Origin: Planctomycetota bacterium
GTDB taxonomy: Bacteria > Planctomycetota > Planctomycetia > Pirellulales > UBA1268
Length of the DNA: 16,429 nucleotides
Assembly (NCBI GenBank): GCA_003669255.1
Contig: QWPO01000153.1
Location: 1 to 16,429 of the forward strand
Direction of reading: 5' to 3'
The notes under the pieces are model-generated. The model had not been told where the DNA came from and ran no database searches. It was given only the letters and a program-made list of their open reading frames with translations. The stretch's first letter is position 1, and the number at the start of each line of letters is the position of its first letter. The translations under genes and the position numbers were made by a program. Positions 6,505-12,934 of this stretch are shown in pieces.

Positions 6505-7281
6505 TCAGAAAATCCCGAGCTGGTCGCGGGCTGCTTCGGTCATCCGGTCGGGCGTCCAGGGCGGATCCATCACGATCCGAACTTCCACGGCCGACACCTC
6601 AGGGCTCGCGCCCACAGCCCGCTTGGTGTCGGCGATGAGCTGCGGGCCCGCCGGACAGGCGGGGCTGGTCATCGTCATGTCGATCGACACGTGCTGCTTG
6701 CCCGGCACGTCGGTCGCGGGCGAGAGCGTGACGCCGTAGATCAGGCCGAGGTCCACGATGTTCACGAACAGCTCGGGGTCTTTCACCTCCTTGAGCATCT
6801 CGCGGACACGATCTTCGCAGAGCGGCCCACCGGCGCCAGTCAATTCCGCCGTCGATTCGCCGGCCTCGCGGCTCGCCGCTGGCGTGCAGCAGGTCGACGT
6901 TGGCACCACCGGCGCCGCGATCGTACCGTGCAAAGGCGGGCCGCCAGCTCCGGCCGCCGACCGAAGGCGGACCCACACGCCGCCTTCCTCAACCTTCACG
7001 TCGTGGGCCCGGGTGGGCCGGACGGCGGGCATAGACAGGGCGGCACCGGTGCGGATGTCGAACTTCGCCCCGTGCCGCGGGCAGGCGATCTTGTAGTCGC
7101 GAAGTTCGCCGTCGGCGAGCGGACCGCCGTCGTGCGTGCAGACGTCGTCGATGGCGTAGAACATGCCGCCGACGTGGAACAAGGCGACCATGTCGCCGCT
7201 GACCTCGACGAGCGTCTTGCCCGGATCAGGAATCTCGGCGATGTCGGCGACGCGGACGAACTCTGCCATCGGTGGGCTCAC
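6505..7281 (-). CDS. Rieske [2Fe-2S] ferredoxin fused to SufT/DUF59 (MIP18-like) domain
   Basis: A 258-residue two-domain protein. Residues about 7-108 form a Rieske ferredoxin domain with the ligand pairs C48-x-H50 and C67-x2-H70 (CTHDGG, CPRHGAKFD). A Pro/Ala/Gly-rich linker (about 109-152, with CC at 131-132) leads to a DUF59/SufT domain (about 155-258) with VREMLKEVKDPEL, NIVDLGLIYGV and TSPACPAG, including the conserved Cys209. SufT-type proteins help deliver or mature Fe-S clusters; Rieske ferredoxins carry electrons. The fusion suggests an electron-supplying or cluster-holding maturation factor for the SufBCD scaffold. The start is GTG 7281, overlapping the sufD stop as GTGA with AGGA 4 bases upstream; ATG 7269 in the same frame is an alternative without a ribosome site. 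Last gene of the suf operon. Domains are certain; the role is inferred. Confidence 0.9.
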   Translation of the reverse strand: MSPPMAEFVRVADIAEIPDPGKTLVEVSGDMVALFHVGGMFYAIDDVCTHDGGPLADGELRDYKIACPRHGAKFDIRTGAALSMPAVRPTRAHDVKVEEGGVWVRLRSAAGAGGPPLHGTIAAPVVPTSTCCTPAASREAGESTAELTGAGGPLCEDRVREMLKEVKDPELFVNIVDLGLIYGVTLSPATDVPGKQHVSIDMTMTSPACPAGPQLIADTKRAVGASPEVSAVEVRIVMDPPWTPDRMTEAARDQLGIF

Positions 7282-8708
7282 GCGATCCTGTGAATGCGGC
7301 CGCCGATCGCCTTGGCGAGCGCCTCGCGGACCTGGGGGATCGTGATCCGGTCGAAGACCTGCTGGAAAAAGCCGGCGACCACGAGCCTCGCGGCCTCCTC
7401 GGCCGAAAGGCCGCGAGCGCGGGCGTAGAAGATCTGCTCGGCATCGACGCGGCCACTGGTCGCCCCGTGGGTGCAGCGGACGTCATCGGCCTCGATCTCC
7501 AGGCCGGGGATCGAGTCGGCCCGAGCCTCGTTCGAGAGCATCAGGTTGTCGTTCCGCTGGTAGCCGTCGGTCTTCTGCGCGGCCTTGTCGACCTTGATCA
7601 TGCCCCGCCAGACCAGCCGGCTCTTGCCCTGAAGCGCGCCCTTGTAGAGCAGGTCGCTGGTGCAGGAGGGGGCTTCGTGGTGCTGGAGGGTGTTGTAGAC
7701 GAGGTGCTGGCGACCCTCGGTGAACATCACGCCGTTGATCTGGGCCGACGCGTTGCGACCCGCGAGCGCCACATCCTGGGCAACCTGCGAGAGCCGGCTA
7801 CCGAGCGCGCCGAGCGTCCACTGGAGCCGGCCGCTCGCGTGCACCACGGCCTTCTGGCGGGCGAAGTGCCAGACGCCCGTGTTCCAGTTTTGGAGGTTCA
7901 CCATCCGCAGGAAGGCACCCTTGCCGACGACGATCTCCGTGCCTCCGCAATGGAAGCCACCGGCTGATCCCACGGCGCCACCGCCGGCCGTCTCGGTGAG
8001 CACCGTCGCCTCGGCACCCTCGCCGAGGACCACGAGCACGTGCGACGTGTCGACGCCGCCGTCGCTCATGCCAGCGATCACGTGGAGTGGATCGGCGATC
8101 CTCACACCCGGCGGCACGTAGAGCACGGTGCTGGCGGTATGGAATGCGGCGTGAGCGGCCGCGAACCAGTCGCAACCGGTGTCAATCACGCGAAACCAGT
8201 GTGGTCGAAGGGCGTCGGTGTGGCTAGCGAGCAGTTCGTCGGCCGGCCCGAAGACCACACCTTTCGCGGCCAGCGCTGGATCGAGTTCGTGACGAACGAC
8301 GTGACCATCCACAGAGGCCAGACGGCCGGCCAGTTTCCCACCGGGAGCAGGAGCAGCAGCGGAGCCGGCCGATGCCTGCTGCGACGCAAACGGTGCCTGT
8401 GCCCGGTCGAAGTCGGCGTAGGAATCGGCCGCCAGGTCGCCCGAGAGAATTGCGGGGGCGAGGAGGCCCTCGGGGACAGTCACCGACGCCGGGGCGGCAC
8501 TCGGGCCCCAGGCCTGGGGCTTGAAGAGCCGAACATCCGTCCGCATCCAGTTCTCGTCGCGGCGATCGGGCAGGCCGAGCGACACGAATCGGTCGAACGC
8601 GGCGCGGCGGACATCGCTCGCCCACGACGGCAGCGACGACGAGGCGATGATCCGGTCAAGAAGGGCCGCGTCGAACGCGGCTCGTGGAGAGGCCGTGGCG
8701 GTGCTCAT
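7278..8708 (-). CDS. sufD: SufD, Fe-S scaffold subunit
   Basis: 476 residues, about the usual length. SufD pairs with SufB and the ATPase SufC in the SufBC2D scaffold that assembles Fe-S clusters in the cytoplasm. The N-terminal helical domain (RRAAFDRFVSLGLPDRRDENWMRTDV) is typical, followed by the right-handed beta-helix core (TASTVLYVPPGVRI, NWNTGVWHFARQKAVVHASGRLQWTLGALGSRLSQ) and the C-terminal SufC-binding helices (about 425-476). CTHGATSG contains Cys412 and His414, matching the Cys/His position (His360 in E. coli SufD) implicated in cluster formation. The ATG at 8708 starts 8 bases after the sufB stop, and the stop overlaps the next gene's GTG. Only a weak GGTGGG ribosome site is present, so coupling to sufB is likely. 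Confidence 0.95.
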   Translation of the reverse strand: MSTATASPRAAFDAALLDRIIASSSLPSWASDVRRAAFDRFVSLGLPDRRDENWMRTDVRLFKPQAWGPSAAPASVTVPEGLLAPAILSGDLAADSYADFDRAQAPFASQQASAGSAAAPAPGGKLAGRLASVDGHVVRHELDPALAAKGVVFGPADELLASHTDALRPHWFRVIDTGCDWFAAAHAAFHTASTVLYVPPGVRIADPLHVIAGMSDGGVDTSHVLVVLGEGAEATVLTETAGGGAVGSAGGFHCGGTEIVVGKGAFLRMVNLQNWNTGVWHFARQKAVVHASGRLQWTLGALGSRLSQVAQDVALAGRNASAQINGVMFTEGRQHLVYNTLQHHEAPSCTSDLLYKGALQGKSRLVWRGMIKVDKAAQKTDGYQRNDNLMLSNEARADSIPGLEIEADDVRCTHGATSGRVDAEQIFYARARGLSAEEAARLVVAGFFQQVFDRITIPQVREALAKAIGGRIHRIA

Positions 8709-8716
8709 GGGTTCGG

Positions 8717-10141
8717 TCAGCCCACCGAGCCTTCCATCTGCAGCTCGATCAGCCGGTTCATCTCCACGGCATATTCCATCGGCAGCTCCTTGACGAGCGG
8801 CTCGATGAACCCGCCGACGATCATGGTGCTCGCCTCCGCCTCGGTGAGGCCGCGGCTCATCAGGTAGAAGAGCTGCTCCTCGCCGATCTTGGAAACGCTC
8901 GCCTCGTGACCGATGGAGACGTCCTGCTCCTCGATCTCGATGTAGGGATACGTGTCGCTACGGCTTCTGTCGTCGAGGATCAGAGCGTCGCAGACCACGC
9001 TCGACTTGCTCTTCGTCGCGCCCGGCTCGACCTTCACGAGGCCGCGATAGCTCGCCCGGCCACCATTCTTCGAGATGCTCTTCGAGACGATCCGGCCGCT
9101 CGTATTCGGGGCGACGTGCACGATCTTCGCGCCGGCGTCCTGATGCTGGCCAGCCGAGGCGAAGGCGATCGAGAGGATCTCGCCGCGGGCGCCCGGCTCC
9201 ATGAGGTAGACCGCGGGATACTTCATCGTCAGGTGGCTGCCGAGATTGCCGTCGATCCACTCCATCAGCGCCCCCTCGTAGGCCATGGCCCGCTTGGTGA
9301 CGAGGTTGTAGATGTTGTTGGCCCAGTTTTGGATCGTGGTGTAGCGGCAGCGGCCGTGCTTCTTGACCACGATCTCGACCACCGCCGAGTGGAGGCTCTC
9401 GGTGGAGTACATCGGCGCCGTGCAGCCCTCGACGTAGTGCACCTGGGCTCCCTCGTCGACGATGATCAGCGTCCGCTCGAACTGCCCCATGCTCTCGGCG
9501 TTGATGCGGAAGTAGGCCTGGAGCGGGAACTCGATCTTCACGCCCTTGGGGACGTAGATGAACGAGCCACCAGACCAGACGGCCGAGTTCAACGCGGCGA
9601 ACTTGTTGTCGGTGGGCGGGATGATCGTGCCGAAATACTGGCGGAGCAGGTCGGAGTGCTCGCGGACGGCCGTGTCGGTGTCGGTGAAGATCACGCCCTT
9701 CTTGGCGAGGTCCTCCTGCAGCGACCCGTAGACCACCTCGCTCTCGAACTGGGCCTTCACGCCGGCGAGAAACTTCCGCTCAGCCTCGGGGATGCCGAGC
9801 CGGTCGAACGTCTTCTTGATGGCGTCGGGCACCTCTTCCCACGTCTTGCCCTGATGCTCCGCCGGCTTGAGGTAGTAGTAGATGTCCTGGAAGTCGACGC
9901 CGATGTGGCCGCCCCAGTTGGGCATCGGCTTGGATTCGAAGATCTCCAGCGACTTCAGCCGGAAGTCCCGCATCCAGGCGGGCTCCTTCTTCATGTCGGA
10001 GATCTGCGCGACGATCTCCGCGTCAACACCCTTCCGGGCCTTGAACACGGCCGGAGAGTCGGTGCGGAAGTCGTACTTGTTGATCTCGCCGATTTCTGGG
10101 CGGACATCAAGGGTCGCTGATTCGTCGAGTCCGGTTGCCAT
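8717..10141 (-). CDS. sufB: SufB, Fe-S scaffold subunit
   Basis: 474 residues, full length for SufB, the main scaffold on which clusters form before transfer to apo-proteins. Family-specific stretches are plain: PMPNWGGHIGVDFQDIYYYLKP near the N-terminus, SAVWSGGSFIYVPKGVKIEFPLQAYFRIN, VEGCTAPMYSTESLHSAVVEIVV and NGGRASYRGLVKVEPGA. Near the C-terminus, Cys384 (VVCDALIL) and Glu413 (GHEASVSKIGEEQLFYL) have the same 29-residue spacing as the functional pair Cys405/Glu434 in E. coli SufB. The protein lies between sufC and sufD in the usual order. CAGGAG, 8 bases before the ATG at 10141, is the best ribosome site of the operon. Confidence 0.97.
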   Translation of the reverse strand: MATGLDESATLDVRPEIGEINKYDFRTDSPAVFKARKGVDAEIVAQISDMKKEPAWMRDFRLKSLEIFESKPMPNWGGHIGVDFQDIYYYLKPAEHQGKTWEEVPDAIKKTFDRLGIPEAERKFLAGVKAQFESEVVYGSLQEDLAKKGVIFTDTDTAVREHSDLLRQYFGTIIPPTDNKFAALNSAVWSGGSFIYVPKGVKIEFPLQAYFRINAESMGQFERTLIIVDEGAQVHYVEGCTAPMYSTESLHSAVVEIVVKKHGRCRYTTIQNWANNIYNLVTKRAMAYEGALMEWIDGNLGSHLTMKYPAVYLMEPGARGEILSIAFASAGQHQDAGAKIVHVAPNTSGRIVSKSISKNGGRASYRGLVKVEPGATKSKSSVVCDALILDDRSRSDTYPYIEIEEQDVSIGHEASVSKIGEEQLFYLMSRGLTEAEASTMIVGGFIEPLVKELPMEYAVEMNRLIELQMEGSVG

Positions 10142-10176
10142 GGTGAAAACTCCTGCGTGTGCGTAGTGGACTCGTG

Positions 10177-11022
10177 TCAGACAGCGGCCGCCTTGGCCGA
10201 CTCTTCCATTGCCTTCTCCGCGGCGGCAGCATCCGGATAGGCGGCACGGATGCGCTCGTAGCCCCGCTTGTGGAGTTCCTGGGCGAGTTCGGGCCCGCCC
10301 GATTCCACAATCCGGCCGCCGAGCATGACGTGGGTCTTGAGCGGGGTGTTGTGCTCGAGCAGCTGCTCGTGGTGGGTGATGATAAGGATACCCATCTCGG
10401 CGCCGCCGATCCGGGCAATGCTCTGGCTGGCGAGCCGCACCGCATCGGCATCGAGGCCGCTGTCGGTCTCATCAAGCACGGCAAACTTCGGCCGCAGCAT
10501 GGCGAGCTGGAGGATCTCAGCCCGCTTCATCTCACCCCCCGAGAAGCCGTCGTTGACATAGCGACGGGCAAACTCGGTGTCCATCGACAGTTCCGCCATC
10601 TTGGCCTTGAGCTCGTTGCGGAAATCCCGCATCGGCATCAACTCCTGCCCCTCCTTGCGGTCGGGATTGCGGCAGTTGGTGACCGCATGCCGAAGGAAGT
10701 CAGCGAGCCGCACCCCCGGAATCGACATCGGCCGCTGGAACGCGAGAAACAGTCCGGCGCGGGCCCGCTGGTCCGGTTCCATGGCGAGCACATCGTGCCG
10801 CGCCCCGCTCGGATCCACGATCTCAATCGAGCCGGCCGTCACGTCATAGGACGGGTGCCCCATGATCGCGTAGCCGAGCGTGCTCTTCCCGGAGCCGTTG
10901 GGGCCCATGAGGGCGTGCACCTCGCCGCGACCGATCGTGAGATCGACCCCCTTGAGAATCTCCTGCCCCTCGACGGAGACATGGAGGCCCTTGATGACGA
11001 GTTGTTCGGTGGCTGAAGGCAT
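10177..11022 (-). CDS. sufC: SufC, Fe-S assembly ATPase
   Basis: 281 residues, a little longer than typical SufC (about 250) because of an Ala/Glu-rich C-terminal tail. SufC is the ABC-type ATPase that drives conformational change of the SufBCD scaffold. Motifs: Walker A GPNGSGKST (40-48), Q-loop Gln96 (LAFQRP), signature FSGGE (160-164), Walker B AVLDETDSGLD (181-191) and switch His217 (ITHHEQ). SIPGVRLADFLR and NDGFSGGEMKRAEILQ are characteristic of SufC rather than other ABC proteins. It begins 65 bases after nuoB and ends 35 bases before sufB. No Shine-Dalgarno is visible at ATG 11022; the position is occupied by a C-rich 9-bp tandem repeat in the mRNA sense. Confidence 0.97.
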   Translation of the reverse strand: MPSATEQLVIKGLHVSVEGQEILKGVDLTIGRGEVHALMGPNGSGKSTLGYAIMGHPSYDVTAGSIEIVDPSGARHDVLAMEPDQRARAGLFLAFQRPMSIPGVRLADFLRHAVTNCRNPDRKEGQELMPMRDFRNELKAKMAELSMDTEFARRYVNDGFSGGEMKRAEILQLAMLRPKFAVLDETDSGLDADAVRLASQSIARIGGAEMGILIITHHEQLLEHNTPLKTHVMLGGRIVESGGPELAQELHKRGYERIRAAYPDAAAAEKAMEESAKAAAV

Positions 11023-11026
11023 GGCA

Positions 11027-11055
11027 GGCGGGGTAGGCGGGGTAGGCGGAGGGTA
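11027..11055. repeat. 9-bp tandem repeat just before the sufC start
   Basis: GGCGGGGTA occurs twice exactly (11027-11035 and 11036-11044), followed by a degenerate third unit GGCGGAGGGTA (11045-11055). In the sufC mRNA sense this is a pyrimidine-rich (TACCCCGCC)n stretch ending 4 bases before the ATG, where a ribosome-binding site would be expected. Confidence 0.85.
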
Positions 11056-11087
11056 CGGGTGGCGACGACCAACAGCGGTCGATGCGA

Positions 11088-11720
11088 TCAGGGCTGGACC
11101 TTTTGGTGGTTGAACACGAGATCGTCGAGGGCCACCGCCGGCGCGACGTAGCCGGAGTGGTGAGGCACGGGCAGTTCATCGTCGATCTTGCCGACGCCGC
11201 CCTTCTGCTTCGCGATTCGCTGGCCGAGGATCTTGTCCTGAATCCGCATCAGACCCTCGAGAAGGCTTTCGGGCCGCGGCGGGCAGCCGGGCACGTAAAC
11301 GTCGACTGGCACGACGAGATCGACGCCCTTGACGACGTGATAGCCCCACTTGAAGTACGGGCCGCCGCCGGTCGTGCAGGCGCCCATCGCGATCACGTAC
11401 TTCGGATCCGGCATCAGGTTGTAGAGCCGTCGGACGCGGCTGGCCATTTTGTAGGTCACCGTGCCGGCGACGATCATCAGGTCGGCCTGCCGCGGCGTGG
11501 CGCGAAAGGCACCGGCGCCGAAGCGGTCCATGTCGTAACGGCCGGCGCCGGCGGCCATCATCTCGATGGCGCAGCATGCCAGGCCGAACGTCATCGGCCA
11601 GATGCTCGACTGCCGGGCCCAGTTGATCGCCTGCTCGACCGTGGTGAGGACGAGGTTTTCCTCGAAGCGGCCCTCGATCCAGGGCTTGCTGAGACTGGCA
11701 TCGGTTGCGGGCACTGTCAT
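11088..11720 (-). CDS. nuoB: NuoB-type NADH-quinone oxidoreductase subunit B
   Basis: 210 residues, close to the standard length. NuoB holds cluster N2, the terminal [4Fe-4S] centre that passes electrons to quinone in respiratory complex I. All four ligand cysteines are present: C49 and C50 (GLACCAIEMM), C115 (MGACTTGGG) and C146 (VPGCPPRPE). The MAAGAGRYDMDRFGAGAFRATPRQADLMIVAGTVT block is nearly invariant in the family. The C-terminal tail (about 170-210) is less typical. ATG 11720 overlaps the regulator stop as ATGA and has GGAGAG 6 bases upstream. No other nuo gene lies in the window, so this is either a dispersed single nuoB or a paralogue tied to the suf operon. A [NiFe]-hydrogenase or formate-lyase small subunit is less likely given the strong NuoB match. 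Confidence 0.95.
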   Translation of the reverse strand: MTVPATDASLSKPWIEGRFEENLVLTTVEQAINWARQSSIWPMTFGLACCAIEMMAAGAGRYDMDRFGAGAFRATPRQADLMIVAGTVTYKMASRVRRLYNLMPDPKYVIAMGACTTGGGPYFKWGYHVVKGVDLVVPVDVYVPGCPPRPESLLEGLMRIQDKILGQRIAKQKGGVGKIDDELPVPHHSGYVAPAVALDDLVFNHQKVQP

Positions 11721-12445
11721 GAGAGGCTCTCCGGAGCAGTCGAAAGGACGGGAAACCGACCGGCATTCGATGATGGAACCGGCTTTCTTTCAAGCCCTTG
11801 GGGCGGATCGCCCTCGGCGTCCGACGCCGCCGTGAACCGGCAGCACGGGGCACCATCAAGGCGGCATTCTGAGAGTTGCACCGCCGTGCCCACGAGATCC
11901 TGGATCATCAGCCGTTCGGCGGCACAGATCGCCCGATCCTGCTCCGCGAGGTCGGGGTAGGGACAGGAATAGCTCGTCAGGACCGGCAGGGCGCCATGCT
12001 CGACGGAGCAGGCGACGTTACGATCGGCGAATACGGCAGCCACATCGGCAAGCCGATCAGCCGGTGTTTTGCCGGTCACGCGGTCGCGGTACACATCCGC
12101 CAAGGCACCGGCGATCCGGTTGAGAAGGCCCCGCCGCACGGTATCGTCCGTCACCGAGCGAACTTCCTTCCAGAGCACCATCGCCAGGTCGCGGAAGTTG
12201 TCGCCCCCCAGCCGTCGGCCGGTGGCCGTGAGGCTGTAGGCGTGTGATGGCCGGCCGCGGGGCTTGGCCACCGTCCTCCGCTCAACCATGCCAGCCTGCA
12301 TGAGCCGATCCAGCCGCTGACGAACCGCCGTGGCCGTCACGCCGAGATGATCGGCCAACTCGCCGATGCCCAGCGACTTGTCTCCCCGCAGCAGGTCCAC
12401 GACCGCCGCATCTGAATCTCGAAATTCTCTCGGAGAGACGTTCAT
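11717..12445 (-). CDS. sufR: SufR-like winged-helix Fe-S repressor
   Basis: A 242-residue regulator with an N-terminal winged helix-turn-helix (about 10-78: AAVVDLLRGDKSLGIGELADHLGVTATAVRQRLDRLMQAGMVERR, then the wing GRPSHAYSLTATGR). The C-terminal half carries cysteines at 146, 161, 174, 194, 201 and 202; C161-x12-C174 followed by C194/C201/C202 is the kind of arrangement SufR proteins use to bind an Fe-S cluster and sense Fe-S status. As the first gene of the suf operon it probably represses its own promoter when clusters are plentiful. The last ~35 residues are Pro/Ser-rich and unlike the core. The ATG at 12445 follows an AT-rich region with a small palindrome. An ArsR/DeoR-type regulator of other function is possible, but cysteines and context favour SufR. 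Confidence 0.85.
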   Translation of the reverse strand: MNVSPREFRDSDAAVVDLLRGDKSLGIGELADHLGVTATAVRQRLDRLMQAGMVERRTVAKPRGRPSHAYSLTATGRRLGGDNFRDLAMVLWKEVRSVTDDTVRRGLLNRIAGALADVYRDRVTGKTPADRLADVAAVFADRNVACSVEHGALPVLTSYSCPYPDLAEQDRAICAAERLMIQDLVGTAVQLSECRLDGAPCCRFTAASDAEGDPPQGLERKPVPSSNAGRFPVLSTAPESLS

Positions 12446-12458
12446 ACTCTACATTTTT

Positions 12459-12472
12459 ATGCTGGAAAGCAT
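12459..12472. promoter_or_regulatory. Candidate operator palindrome upstream of sufR
   Basis: ATGCT-GGAA-AGCAT is an inverted repeat in the AT-rich region 14 to 27 bases before the sufR ATG, between a weak -35-like GGTTGT and a -10-like CATAAA in the minus direction. A repressor bound here would block transcription of the suf operon. The site does not match the CAAC-N6-GTTG operator described for cyanobacterial SufR. The match to promoter consensus is poor, so this is only a candidate. Confidence 0.3.
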
Positions 12473-12571
12473 TTTCGACAACCACCCATGCGAAAAGTTT
12501 ATCGGTAACCTGGAGTCGCGGTTCTAGACTTTGATGAAACGCGTGCATTTCGCGCTTTCCCGGAGGATTCG

Positions 12572-12925
12572 GTGAACTCGTCTCAGCAGCGGCCTCGGCC
12601 CCCCGTGACGGACAGTGGCTGGTTCTGGGCCGGACTGTTCTCGTTGATGGCTCTGGTGGGCATGGCGGCCATCCGCGAAAAGTTCGACGTCAGGCAACGG
12701 CAGGTCGAGGGACGTTTTCTCGGACGTCAGCAGGCGGCCAACGAGCGGCAGCGGCGGGCGGCGGGACTACCGGAGATCGATCTGGCAGAGTCGGCCCGCG
12801 ACCGCAGCGAGGTCGCTCCCGCGCGAATCGTGCCGCTCTGGACGCTCGTCGCGCTGGCCGCCGCAGCAGCCGTCGGATCGTTTGTCATGCTCGCCCGGGA
12901 ACGCCGCGGCGGCCCGCCGTCGTGA
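12572..12925 (+). CDS. Small two-helix membrane protein, function unknown
   Basis: 117 residues, not recognised. Two hydrophobic segments are visible, about 16-34 (SGWFWAGLFSLMALVGMAA) and about 86-107 (IVPLWTLVALAAAAAVGSFVML), separated by a charged, Arg/Gln/Glu-rich stretch (35-82) likely to be helical. Both ends have basic residues, so a hairpin in the inner membrane is plausible; topology cannot be decided. Start GTG 12572 is supported by GGAGG 5 bases upstream. It is divergent from sufR and ends 9 bases from the convergent VWA gene, so it appears to be a single-gene unit. It could share control with the suf operon through the 126-base divergent region, but nothing in its sequence links it to Fe-S biology. 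Confidence 0.75.
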   Translation: MNSSQQRPRPPVTDSGWFWAGLFSLMALVGMAAIREKFDVRQRQVEGRFLGRQQAANERQRRAAGLPEIDLAESARDRSEVAPARIVPLWTLVALAAAAAVGSFVMLARERRGGPPS

Positions 12926-12934
12926 TGTACTCCC

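Noticed and set aside
8684..10120. Open frame of 478 codons on the plus strand opposite sufB
   Set aside because: The minus-strand frame is unmistakably SufB with conserved catalytic residues. The plus frame is rich in His/Asp/Val/Leu/Arg, as expected for the antisense of a GC-rich gene.
11088..11720. Hydrogenase or formate hydrogenlyase small subunit
   Set aside because: The GLACCAIEMM, RYDMDRFGAG and PGCPPRPE blocks fit NuoB closely, and no hydrogenase large subunit is nearby.
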